Below are positions 1 through 6,761 of a DNA stretch of 12,353 nt, piece by piece (within the stretch, counting starts at the first letter, position 1; each line of letters starts with the position of its first letter). Source of the DNA: an uncultured Eubacteriaceae bacterium. GTDB taxonomy: Bacteria; Bacillota; Clostridia; Oscillospirales; Acutalibacteraceae. Position numbers and translations under genes: made by a program. The DNA lies in the NCBI GenBank assembly GCA_937905915.1, contig CALCVR010000048.1:1-12353 (forward strand), given 5' to 3'. Below the pieces are notes generated by a model, which saw nothing but the letters and a program-made list of their open reading frames with translations, was not told the DNA's origin and did not search any database.

Positions 1-256
1 TCCTACGCCCAACGTAGATGGGGAAATTGAATCGTCATACCCCACTATCTTGCAGGACCATGAGACAAGGATTAAGGATTTGGAAGAAAACGGCCCCGGC
101 CCCGGATACAAAATTGGCGCCGGGCTTATCTTGCAAGGCGGCGTGCTCTCTGTGGATACCGCCAAGGAGGTGGAAGAGGACAACACAAAGCCTGTCACAT
201 CAGGGGCAGTATATATGCAATTGGGCAATGTTGAGGCGTTGCTCGCCAATATTTAG
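1..256 (+). CDS. Tail-tip / tail fibre protein, 3' end only
   Basis: This is the C-terminal 84 codons of a gene that runs off the left edge; the frame is open from base 2 to the TAG at 254-256. The visible part has a short polar helix-like stretch (ILQDHETRIKDLEEN), then a Gly/Pro-rich turn and a beta-rich segment (YKIGAGLILQGGVLSVDT). It ends with TKPVTSGAVYMQLGNVEALL followed by ANI. C-termini of the type 'TKPVTSxAVY...GNVEALL' are familiar to me from tail or baseplate proteins of Bacillota siphoviruses, just upstream of their receptor-binding genes. Eleven bases separate it from the next gene, so the two are probably co-transcribed. The exact role (distal tail, upper baseplate or fibre) cannot be decided from this fragment. 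Confidence 0.6.
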   Translation, partial: PTPNVDGEIESSYPTILQDHETRIKDLEENGPGPGYKIGAGLILQGGVLSVDTAKEVEEDNTKPVTSGAVYMQLGNVEALLANI

Positions 257-267
257 GAGGTAGATCA

Positions 268-924
268 ATGAGTATCCAGACAGAGATTACCCGGATACAA
301 GACTTGCGCAATGACCTGAGATCCAAGCTGATAGCATTAGGATTGGCACAATCCAACGCCAATTTGGGCGCTTGCGTCGAGGCCGTGGAGGGCGTACAGG
401 ATAATGGCGCAGTATCCGGCAATATCAGTAAGGCGGCAGAAGGATATACCGTCCCCGCCGGTTATCACAATGGCAAAGGCAAGGTGCAGATTGCCGCCGC
501 CGAGCAAGGTAAGATTATCGCAGGCAACATCAAGAGTGGCGTAACCATCCTAGGTGTGGTAGGCACGTATGCTGGTGAGGGGGTTGATCTACAGACCAAG
601 ACTGTTACTCCCACTAAGTCGGAACAGTCCATCACTGCCGATGAAGGCTATGACGGTTTGTCACAGGTCACTGTTGAAGCGATTCCCTCCAATTATGCGG
701 ATGTTGCAGGAGTAACAGCTACAGCAGCTGACGTGTTGGCCAATAAGACCATCGTAACAGCGGACGGCCAGACAACTGCCGGTACTATGGTCAATAATGG
801 GGCAGTTGCCGCTACTATCGACGGCTTAACCTCCACAAGCTATACGGTACCAGCTGGTTATCACAGCGGCACCGGTACAGTAAGCCTTACCGATGACATT
901 GAGACAGCTCTGGCGGCCATTTAA
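268..924 (+). CDS. Repeat-containing tail fibre / minor structural protein
   Basis: A 218-residue protein starting at ATG 268, 6 bases after a strong AGGAGG. The N-terminal ~45 residues (MSIQTEITRIQDLRNDLRSK...) look like a helical attachment module and resemble the start of the next gene product. The remainder is Ala/Gly/Thr/Val-rich and beta-like. It holds two copies of a motif around YTVPAGYH-x-G-x-G-x-V (residues 60-73 and 192-205), each preceded by an AV(S/A) stretch, plus segments such as KIIAGNIKSGVTILGVVGTY and KTIVTADGQTTAGTM. These are typical of fibre or baseplate-associated proteins in phages of gut Clostridia. There are no catalytic motifs, signal peptide or membrane segment. Its place among tail-tip genes supports a structural or adhesin role; receptor and fold are unknown. 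Confidence 0.7.
   Translation: MSIQTEITRIQDLRNDLRSKLIALGLAQSNANLGACVEAVEGVQDNGAVSGNISKAAEGYTVPAGYHNGKGKVQIAAAEQGKIIAGNIKSGVTILGVVGTYAGEGVDLQTKTVTPTKSEQSITADEGYDGLSQVTVEAIPSNYADVAGVTATAADVLANKTIVTADGQTTAGTMVNNGAVAATIDGLTSTSYTVPAGYHSGTGTVSLTDDIETALAAI
445..882 (+). repeat. Two diverged copies of a 14-residue YTVPAGYH motif in a tail fibre gene
   Basis: Bases 445-486 and 841-882 encode YTVPAGYHNGKGKV and YTVPAGYHSGTGTV. The DNA copies differ mostly at third codon positions (for example GTC CCC GCC GGT against GTA CCA GCT GGT). This is an old intragenic duplication under protein-level selection, not a recent DNA repeat. Confidence 0.75.
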
Positions 925-937
925 GGAGAATAACGCT

Positions 938-2143
938 ATGAGTGTACAAGATCAATTGACGCGGCTGGAATCGGCCAAAGCTGCCCTTGCTGCCGCCATC
1001 GCAAGCAAGGGGGTAAGCGTACCAGGTTCTGCTAAGCTGGATGCCTACAGCGGCCTGGTAGATCAGATCAGCGCCGGAGGCGGGTCAGGTGTGCGCACCT
1101 GCCGGTTAGTCATCGGCACAAGCGCCGCCGGATGGACGCAGTCCGACTGTGATGTGTTGTGTACCGGCCAAGGGGACGAAAATACCATCAACAACGCCAT
1201 CCAATCCGTAGGCGGGATGGGTGGCGGCGAGATTGTACTCTTATCCGGTACTTACATTGCGTCCACCCCTATTATGGTACAATCGCCCAATATTACCATC
1301 CGGGGCAATGGACACAGCACTGTAATCCAGCGGGGGTACAGCGGTAGCAATATTGGTGCTATTAACATCACCGGCGAAAGTTGTACTGTCTCCGCGTTAA
1401 CTATAGATGGCAGCTTGGTAAGTTCCGCTGGCTCTGATAGAGAAATAACTGTAAATGGAATCAATTGCACAATTAAATACTGTAAGTCGATTAACACAAT
1501 CGGGCATGCAATATATGTGACCGGCGATAACGCCACTGTTACATACAACGATGTGGGCTCGACAAAAGGGATCCTGATTGCCGGGGATAACCCTAAAATT
1601 ATCGGGAACAATTGCGCCGCATGTACAATGAACGCCATTGAACTCAATAACTCATCCGCCAACGGGATTGTAATGGGCAATAACTGTAATGGGTCAAATT
1701 GTGGGATATCTGCTATCACCTGCAAAAGCGCTATTATATATGGCAATCAATGTGGCAATTGTAACGATTCTGGCATTGCGCTAGAAAATGCGTCTGATAC
1801 CATTATCGCGCACAACATTTGCGACACATCTAATATGGGCATATTCATAATGGAGTCAAGTAGGCTTACCGTCCAAGGCAATCGATGCTACAATTTCGGG
1901 ACATTTGGAATAGCAGGAGATTTTAGCGCCAGTACGATTACCGGAAACGTATGTTATCGTGGCAGCGGGGCAGCATCCAACTACACAGAGGAACAGCACA
2001 CCATATGGCTAATAAATGGGGGGCATAATGTTATTGCTGACAACTATATTGCCGGAAAACCCGTAACAAATTCGTCGCAAGGATACAACGTTGCAGAAAG
2101 TAACCATACAATAATTCAAGGGTCAGGAGGTGGAAACAATTGA
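938..2143 (+). CDS. Parallel beta-helix (pectate-lyase-like) tailspike / receptor-binding protein, Cys-rich
   Basis: A 401-residue protein. I chose ATG 938 because AAGGAG lies about 9 bases upstream and the N-terminus then reads MSVQDQLTRLESAK, matching the attachment-like start of the preceding gene; an in-frame start at 893 would overlap that gene. Residues 1-48 are the attachment module, followed by a Gly-rich linker (SAGGGSG). From about residue 85 come the hallmarks of a pectate-lyase/NosD type right-handed beta-helix: 'INNAIQ...GGGEIVLLSGTY', then repeated coils with I-x-G-N-x-C or G-I turns up to the C-terminus. Cysteines in N-x-C context lie at residues 226, 250, 272, 295, 317 and 339, one per coil. 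Phage proteins of this fold bind, and often cleave, surface polysaccharide. I cannot assign catalytic residues, so enzymatic activity is unproven. The stop overlaps the next start by 3 bases. Confidence 0.8.
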   Translation: MSVQDQLTRLESAKAALAAAIASKGVSVPGSAKLDAYSGLVDQISAGGGSGVRTCRLVIGTSAAGWTQSDCDVLCTGQGDENTINNAIQSVGGMGGGEIVLLSGTYIASTPIMVQSPNITIRGNGHSTVIQRGYSGSNIGAINITGESCTVSALTIDGSLVSSAGSDREITVNGINCTIKYCKSINTIGHAIYVTGDNATVTYNDVGSTKGILIAGDNPKIIGNNCAACTMNAIELNNSSANGIVMGNNCNGSNCGISAITCKSAIIYGNQCGNCNDSGIALENASDTIIAHNICDTSNMGIFIMESSRLTVQGNRCYNFGTFGIAGDFSASTITGNVCYRGSGAASNYTEEQHTIWLINGGHNVIADNYIAGKPVTNSSQGYNVAESNHTIIQGSGGGNN

Positions 2144-2820
2144 TCCGGACACAAGGCTTAAGGGTGCAATTATGCCGGTATCAAGTGGCATATGGAAAAG
2201 ATGAGGATGCCAAGGTCATCGGATGCCCCACCAAAGAAGAAGCGGACAGCCTAGCCGAATTATTGCGCGGCACGGTCTCCCCAATGGAGCCGGACGGGGA
2301 TGAGTGGATGGACGGCATCACTTTGCCGGCCGGCACCACCGATCCCATGGGCGCGGCTCTAGCCGTCAAGGAGGCCGGGGAAGCGGCATACCTGTCGTCA
2401 GTGTATATCCCATCTCCGATGGAATCGGTGACGGCCCTTGGCAGAGCCTTGGCTGCCACGCTGAAGTTGGAAGACGGGGCTAAGGTTGCTGTGTCGGGGC
2501 TGTATGAGGATTGGACGCTGGGCAAGTATGCTGTAGGCGACATCCGCAACCAGGGCGGGCAGACCTGGGAATGCTATCAAGCACACGACACTGCTACATA
2601 CCCGGACATTGTACCGGGGAATCCTGCCTGGTACACCTTCTGGCGGCCATTGCATGGTACAAGCCCACAGACGGCGCGTCCTTGGGTTGTTCCCACCGGC
2701 GTCCATGATATGTATCATGCGGGCGAGTATATGGTTTACACCGATCACAAGGTATACCGATGTAAACAAGACACCAACTTTTCACCGGAGGAACAGCCGG
2801 ACGCATGGGAAAGAATATAG
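2140..2820 (+). CDS. Tail protein with two CBM5/12-like carbohydrate-binding modules
   Basis: A 226-residue protein starting at TTG 2140, 9 bases after AGGAGG (2125-2130) and overlapping the previous TGA as TTGA. The first ~100 residues are a mixed domain, including a helical stretch ending GRALAATLKL. Two aromatic-rich modules follow. The first, at about residues 122-173, contains DWTLGKYAVGD, QTWECYQAHD, PAWYTFW. The second, at about residues 182-226, contains WVVPTGVHDMY, YMVYTDHKVYRCKQDTNFSP, DAWERI. The spacing W...G...Y..G(D)...(G/K)..(W/Y)(R/E)C(Y/K)Q.....P......W resembles CBM5/12 chitin-binding-type modules, often found in tail proteins next to lysis genes in Bacillota phages. A glycan-binding accessory role at the tail tip is inferred. 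It is markedly GC-rich (40 G+C of 60 bases at 2281-2340), unlike the terminase that follows. Its final 16 bases overlap the terminase start. Confidence 0.7.
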   Translation: MIRTQGLRVQLCRYQVAYGKDEDAKVIGCPTKEEADSLAELLRGTVSPMEPDGDEWMDGITLPAGTTDPMGAALAVKEAGEAAYLSSVYIPSPMESVTALGRALAATLKLEDGAKVAVSGLYEDWTLGKYAVGDIRNQGGQTWECYQAHDTATYPDIVPGNPAWYTFWRPLHGTSPQTARPWVVPTGVHDMYHAGEYMVYTDHKVYRCKQDTNFSPEEQPDAWERI

Positions 2821-4487
2821 CCCCACAGGACACATGGCTGTGGAAATATCGAGAAGAAATTCGAAAAGGAAATATTGTTGTAGGTCAAGAACTCATTATG
2901 GAACTTGACAATCTGATTGCGGATCTCGATAATCCTCGGTATTACTATGACACAACGGAAGCATACAAACGTATGGATTTTATGGAAAATTGCATAAGGC
3001 TGACCAAGTCGCCCTTTTACGGGAAGCCTATGAAATTGATGTTGTGGCAAAAGGCATTTGTCGAAGTCATATATAGCTTTAAAATGTCTGACACAGGATT
3101 TGACCGGTTTAAAAAAATTATCCTTCTGATTTCCCGCAAAAATACCAAGTCTGAGACATGTTCGGCAATTGCTTTAACAGAGTTGTTTTTTGGGAACGCT
3201 GGTTCTGACATTGTATGTAGTTCTAACGACGATACACAAGCCTCTATTGTCTATGATTCCATTGATACAATGCGTCTATTGATTGACCCGCTGGAACAGG
3301 ATACGCACCGGAATCAACGTTTTATCAGTTGCTTGTTCAATAATTCTAAAATTTTCAAGTTAAGCGACCGAACACGAAATAAAGAAGGGCGGAATATTGA
3401 TTTCGCCATTATTGATGAAACCCATGAGATGAAAACCAATGTCATTGCAAAATCTATTGAGCAATCTCAATCTCTTAAAGACAATCCTAAATTCATCAAC
3501 ATAACAACAGAAGGATTTGTAAATGATGGATATCTTGATGGAGAACTGGAGAAGGCAAGAAAAATTATCCGGGGCGAAGATGATGGGCTAATGGCCGAAA
3601 GGACACTTCCTTGGTTGTATACCCAAGACTCAGAACAAGAGATTTGGGAGGATGAACGAACCTGGACGAAGTCCAACCCTTCACTGGGGACAGTGAAAAA
3701 GTGGGATTATTTGCGTGAACAACTTGACTTAGCCCGCCAGAGCAAAGCGGATAGAATGTTTGTTTTGGCAAAGGATTTTAATTTTAAACAAAATAACTCT
3801 CAATCTTGGCTGCTTAGGGAGGACTATGACTATCCGGCAACATACGACATTGAGGATTTTCGAGGTTGTATCTGTCTTGGAGCGGTTGACCTTGCAGAGA
3901 CAACCGACTTAGTAAGCGCAAAAATTCTGTTGATGAAACCAGATGATAAGACCAAGTATATCTACAGCCACTATTGGATCCCGGAAAGCAAACTTGAAAT
4001 GGCAAATGATGAGTCGGCAGGAGCGGATTATCCAGAGTGGGCGAAACAGGGCTTGTTGACAATTTGCGAAGGAAATGACGTTGACTTAAGCCTTGTGGCG
4101 GACTGGTTCTACAGTCTGTATAAGGATTATGGCATCCGCTTATATAAATGCGGATACGATGTAAAATTCTCAAAAGAATTCTTGAAATGTATGGACAGCT
4201 ATGGTTTTGAATGTGAGATGGTACAGCAGGAAAAACACGTCATGTCAAACCCCATGAAATTAGTTGAAGCTGATCTTAAGTGGCAGCTAATCAACTACAA
4301 TAACAATCCCATAGATGCATGGTGTCTTGGAAATGCATCCATGGAAATCGACGGATTAGGCTATGTCATGTGTGTGAAGATTAATAACCAAAGAGCCAGA
4401 AGAATTGACGGGGCAATAACCCTCATAATCGTGTATGAAATGTTTCGCCGATATCGTTCAGACTTTTTACAGATGATAGCGAGGTGA
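2805..4487 (+). CDS. terL: Phage terminase large subunit (HK97-like family)
   Basis: A 560-residue DNA-packaging motor with an N-terminal ATPase and a C-terminal RNase H-like nuclease; it translocates DNA through the portal and cuts it at unit ends. The Walker A-like loop is SRKNTKSE, with Thr114-Lys115-Ser116. Most relatives that I recall have Gly at the Thr position (RKNGKS). Walker B is FAIIDETHEM (Asp204, Glu205). The nuclease acidic residues are likely Asp362 (GAVDLAETTDL), Asp452 (KCGYDVKF) and Asp535 (RRIDGAITL). The length is normal and the N-terminus, MGKNIAPQDTWLW, looks complete. The start lies inside the end of the tail gene. GGAGG at 2787-2791 is 13 bases away, a poor spacing. 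No small terminase subunit is visible upstream. The gene is AT-richer than the tail genes (23 G+C of 60 at 3361-3420). Confidence 0.96.
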   Translation: MGKNIAPQDTWLWKYREEIRKGNIVVGQELIMELDNLIADLDNPRYYYDTTEAYKRMDFMENCIRLTKSPFYGKPMKLMLWQKAFVEVIYSFKMSDTGFDRFKKIILLISRKNTKSETCSAIALTELFFGNAGSDIVCSSNDDTQASIVYDSIDTMRLLIDPLEQDTHRNQRFISCLFNNSKIFKLSDRTRNKEGRNIDFAIIDETHEMKTNVIAKSIEQSQSLKDNPKFINITTEGFVNDGYLDGELEKARKIIRGEDDGLMAERTLPWLYTQDSEQEIWEDERTWTKSNPSLGTVKKWDYLREQLDLARQSKADRMFVLAKDFNFKQNNSQSWLLREDYDYPATYDIEDFRGCICLGAVDLAETTDLVSAKILLMKPDDKTKYIYSHYWIPESKLEMANDESAGADYPEWAKQGLLTICEGNDVDLSLVADWFYSLYKDYGIRLYKCGYDVKFSKEFLKCMDSYGFECEMVQQEKHVMSNPMKLVEADLKWQLINYNNNPIDAWCLGNASMEIDGLGYVMCVKINNQRARRIDGAITLIIVYEMFRRYRSDFLQMIAR

Positions 4488-4491
4488 GAAT

Positions 4492-5724
4492 TTGTCGTTT
4501 TGGGACTATTTCAAAAAGAAAAAACAAAACCTTACTTGGGCAAGAACTCTAAACGGGTTTAGCCCAATTTTTTCGCAGTTTGGGCAAGACATCTATGCCA
4601 GTGACGTTGTGCAACAGGCGATCTATTCTATTGTGTCTGAAATGAAAAAGTTAACGCCTAAACATGTCCGAAAGGCAAATGAGGATGTGGAACCTGTTGC
4701 TGGTAATGTCCAGTCTGTTCTAGATAATCCAAATCCTGCGATGACAACAAGTGAGTTAATTGAGAAAATCGTTTGGCAGCTTTTTTTCAATTACAACTCG
4801 TTTGTCCTTCCTACTTTTGATTCTGCTCATAATCTTACCGGCCTGTGGCCATTGAACCCTACACAGGTAGAATTCTTACAAGATAGCTCTGAACAGATAT
4901 TTGTAAAATTAACCTTTGCAAATAACTATGAAGCTACTATCCCATATTCCCAAATCATCCATATTAAGTATCACTATTCTATTAACGAAATGATGGGTGG
5001 GAATGAGTTTGGACAACCGGACAATAAAGCGCTCCTAAAAACTTTATCTATCAATGATACATTACTGCAAGGCGTCGCAAAAGCTATGAAGTCGAGTTTC
5101 ACCATTAATGGTGTCGTTAAATATAACACGCTGATGGACGGAGAAAAAATAGACACGGCAATTAGAGACCTCGAAAACCGTCTTGAAAACAATGAGCATG
5201 GATTTTTGCCGTTAGACTTAAAGGGGGAATTCATTCCGTTCCCACGTGACGTTAAGTTGGTGGACAAAGATACTTTAGAGTTTATCGACAGTAAAATCCT
5301 TCGCCATTTTGGCGTTCCTCTTCCTATCCTGACGGGAGATTTTACACCTGCTCAGATGGCGGCGTTTTATCAAAAGACGCTTGAACCTCTCATTATCAGC
5401 ATGAACCAGGCGTTTACAAAAGGCATTTTCACAAATGGCGAATTGTCCCACAGAAATGAGATTCAATTTTACCCGGAAGAACTCATGTTCATGGACATTT
5501 CCCAAAAGCTTGAAATGGTTCGGCTGCTGGGGGACAGTGGATCACTCTATGAAAATGAAAAACGTGTCTGTTTTGGCTTACGTCCTCTTCCAGAACTAGT
5601 GGGAGTACGCAAGCAGTCTTTAAATTATGTTGATGTCAATATTGCCAACCAGTACCAGTTGACAGGAGGTGGAGAGGGTGAGCAAAACGAAAACAAATCG
5701 AGAGCTTATCCAAAGAAACTATAA
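4492..5724 (+). CDS. Phage portal protein (HK97 gp3-like)
   Basis: A 410-residue protein forming the dodecameric portal at one head vertex; DNA enters through it and the connector docks on it. The start is TTG 4492, 5 bases after GAGGTG and 4 bases after the terminase stop. Typical features of the HK97-type portal family are an N-terminal DVVQQAIYSIVSEMKKLTPKHV-like segment, then DNPNPAMTTSELIEKIVWQLFFNYNSFV, LWPLNPTQVEFL, and a C-terminal stretch with FGVPLPILTGDFTPAQMAAFYQ, then ISMNQAFTKGIF. Length is normal and no frame problem is seen. The 3' end overlaps the protease gene by 47 bases, suggesting translational coupling. Confidence 0.93.
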   Translation: MSFWDYFKKKKQNLTWARTLNGFSPIFSQFGQDIYASDVVQQAIYSIVSEMKKLTPKHVRKANEDVEPVAGNVQSVLDNPNPAMTTSELIEKIVWQLFFNYNSFVLPTFDSAHNLTGLWPLNPTQVEFLQDSSEQIFVKLTFANNYEATIPYSQIIHIKYHYSINEMMGGNEFGQPDNKALLKTLSINDTLLQGVAKAMKSSFTINGVVKYNTLMDGEKIDTAIRDLENRLENNEHGFLPLDLKGEFIPFPRDVKLVDKDTLEFIDSKILRHFGVPLPILTGDFTPAQMAAFYQKTLEPLIISMNQAFTKGIFTNGELSHRNEIQFYPEELMFMDISQKLEMVRLLGDSGSLYENEKRVCFGLRPLPELVGVRKQSLNYVDVNIANQYQLTGGGEGEQNENKSRAYPKKL

Positions 5725-6334
5725 TTTTGAAATCCGAGCGGAACAAGATGAAGAGCGGGGTTCCGTTATTGTCGGCAGGCCAATTGTATACGATAGCCGA
5801 ACAGATATTGACGGATACTTTGCAGAAATCATTGAGCGCGGGGCGCTTAAAAATACCGATCTAACCGATGTTAGGTTCTTAGTTAATCATGATCTTTCCA
5901 AGATCCCTCTTGCAAGGAGCCGACGCAACACTGAGAATTCCACTATGCAGTTAAGCGTTGATGACGATGGGCTGGGTATCCGCGTTGTGCTGGATACAGA
6001 AAACAACAGCGAAGCTAGAAACCTATACAGCGCAATTGAGCGCGGCGACATTTCCGGTATGTCGTTTATGTTTGGCGTAGATGCTGAGGAATGGGAAGGC
6101 CTTGATTCGGACTATCCTACCCGGCATATCAAATCAATATCGACAGTGGTTGAGGTGAGCGCGGTCACTTTCCCCGCTTACGAAAGTACCTCGATCTCTG
6201 CGCGGGATAAAAGCGCGTTGGACAATGCGCGCCTGGCGTTGGACAATGCCAGAAGTAAGACGGTGGACACCGACTTAGAATCGTTGAAACTTGAAAAACT
6301 CAAAGCACATTATTTGTATGATACGGAGGTATAA
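5678..6334 (+). CDS. Prohead maturation protease (HK97 family, peptidase S78)
   Basis: A 218-residue serine protease that cleaves the scaffolding (delta) domain from the capsid protein during head maturation. I chose GTG 5678 because AGGAGG (5664-5669) lies 8 bases upstream; GTG 5669 in the same frame overlaps that site. Family motifs are clear: RFLVNHDLSKIPLARS with likely catalytic His71, GDISGMSFMFG with likely nucleophile Ser129, then the conserved ISTVVEVSAVTFPAY strand. The third catalytic residue is not assigned. After the protease domain comes a charged helical tail with a tandem 7-residue duplication (ALDNARL ALDNARS). The gene overlaps the portal gene by 47 bases and ends 2 bases before the capsid gene, the usual portal-protease-capsid order. 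Confidence 0.92.
   Translation: MSKTKTNRELIQRNYNFEIRAEQDEERGSVIVGRPIVYDSRTDIDGYFAEIIERGALKNTDLTDVRFLVNHDLSKIPLARSRRNTENSTMQLSVDDDGLGIRVVLDTENNSEARNLYSAIERGDISGMSFMFGVDAEEWEGLDSDYPTRHIKSISTVVEVSAVTFPAYESTSISARDKSALDNARLALDNARSKTVDTDLESLKLEKLKAHYLYDTEV
6215..6249 (+). repeat. 21-bp period tandem duplication in the protease C-terminal tail
   Basis: The 14-mer GCGTTGGACAATGC occurs at 6215-6228 and again at 6236-6249, a 21-base offset that adds exactly one heptad (ALDNARL/ALDNARS) without breaking frame. It lies in a helical, charged tail beyond the catalytic domain, where length changes would probably be tolerated. Confidence 0.75.
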
Positions 6335-6336
6335 CT

Positions 6337-6726
6337 GTGAAAGACTTTTTAAAAAAACTGATTGCCAATAAAGAGACTGAAATTAACAACCTGCGCGCAA
6401 AAATTAAAAGCGCCAAAACTGCGGATGAGGTTCGAGCCCTGGGCGAAACTCTAGACAAGATCTGGCAAGAGTTAAACGACGCAAAAACCCAGCTGGAAGA
6501 GCTGGATAAATCCAAAGAAGGCGAAGAGAGCGGAGACGGGGCCAAAGCTGGCGAAGCATCCGGCGAGGAAGGACGCTCCCTGAATCCTATGGCAACTTTT
6601 TCTATGGGCACTATTCAGCGGCGTAAGAAAGAAGACGTTTTTGGAACCAATGAATACCGCATGGCGTTCAAGTCTTACGTCCAGCGGGGCACTCCCGTGC
6701 TGGGGGCGACACAGGTACTACTTTAA
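6337..6726 (+). CDS. Major capsid protein, N-terminal scaffolding (delta) part, separated by a frame break
   Basis: A 129-residue reading frame from GTG 6337, with GGAGGT upstream and 2 bases after the protease stop. Residues 1-60 are a charged coiled coil (KLIANKETEINNLRAKIKSAK...LDKIWQELNDAKTQLEELDK), the delta/scaffold domain of HK97-type capsid proteins. An acidic Gly/Ala linker follows, then the start of the capsid body (EYRMAFKSYVQRGTPV). The last eight residues before TAA (LGATQVLL) do not look native. The continuation, SRAGGDTGTTLSTELGAIIP, lies in the frame shifted by -1 immediately after. The family norm is one ~400-residue polypeptide, so this is the first part of a broken gene or of a misread sequence. 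A separately expressed scaffold is possible but not supported, because the next part has no ribosome binding site. Confidence 0.85.
   Translation: MKDFLKKLIANKETEINNLRAKIKSAKTADEVRALGETLDKIWQELNDAKTQLEELDKSKEGEESGDGAKAGEASGEEGRSLNPMATFSMGTIQRRKKEDVFGTNEYRMAFKSYVQRGTPVLGATQVLL
6690..6710 (+). other. Frame break in the major capsid gene
   Basis: Upstream the frame reads ...QRGTPV (codons starting at positions that are 1 mod 3). Downstream the frame reads SRAGGDTGTT (0 mod 3), beginning around TCC CGT GCT at 6693-6701. Net change is -1. One missing G in the G5 run at 6702-6706 would restore the frame as PVLGGDTG. A loss of 3n+1 bases just upstream of CGT GCT fits better with homologues as I remember them, which carry a few extra residues between RGTP and RAGGDTG. 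No canonical slippery heptamer is present here. Confidence 0.8.
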
Positions 6727-6761
6727 GCACCGAACTTGGCGCTATTATCCCTACTACCATT

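Noticed and set aside
1252..1746. A 164-codon reverse-strand frame inside the beta-helix gene
   Set aside because: Very hydrophobic, low-complexity translation with no ribosome binding site before its ATG; it mirrors the Asn/Ile-rich codons of the forward repeats and is a shadow.
2181..2769. Several reverse-strand frames across the CBM-like tail gene
   Set aside because: The GC-rich region gives long chance frames; none has a start signal or recognisable domain, and the forward frame has both.
268..2820. Diversity-generating retroelement target in the tail-tip genes
   Set aside because: No C-type lectin-like variable region, no template repeat and no reverse transcriptase is present in the window.
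6696..6710. Programmed -1 frameshift in the capsid gene at the G5 run
   Set aside because: Zero-frame codons CTG GGG GCG do not form an X XXY YYZ heptamer, tRNA re-pairing in the A site would be poor, and homologues normally have one continuous frame; an indel or small deletion is simpler.
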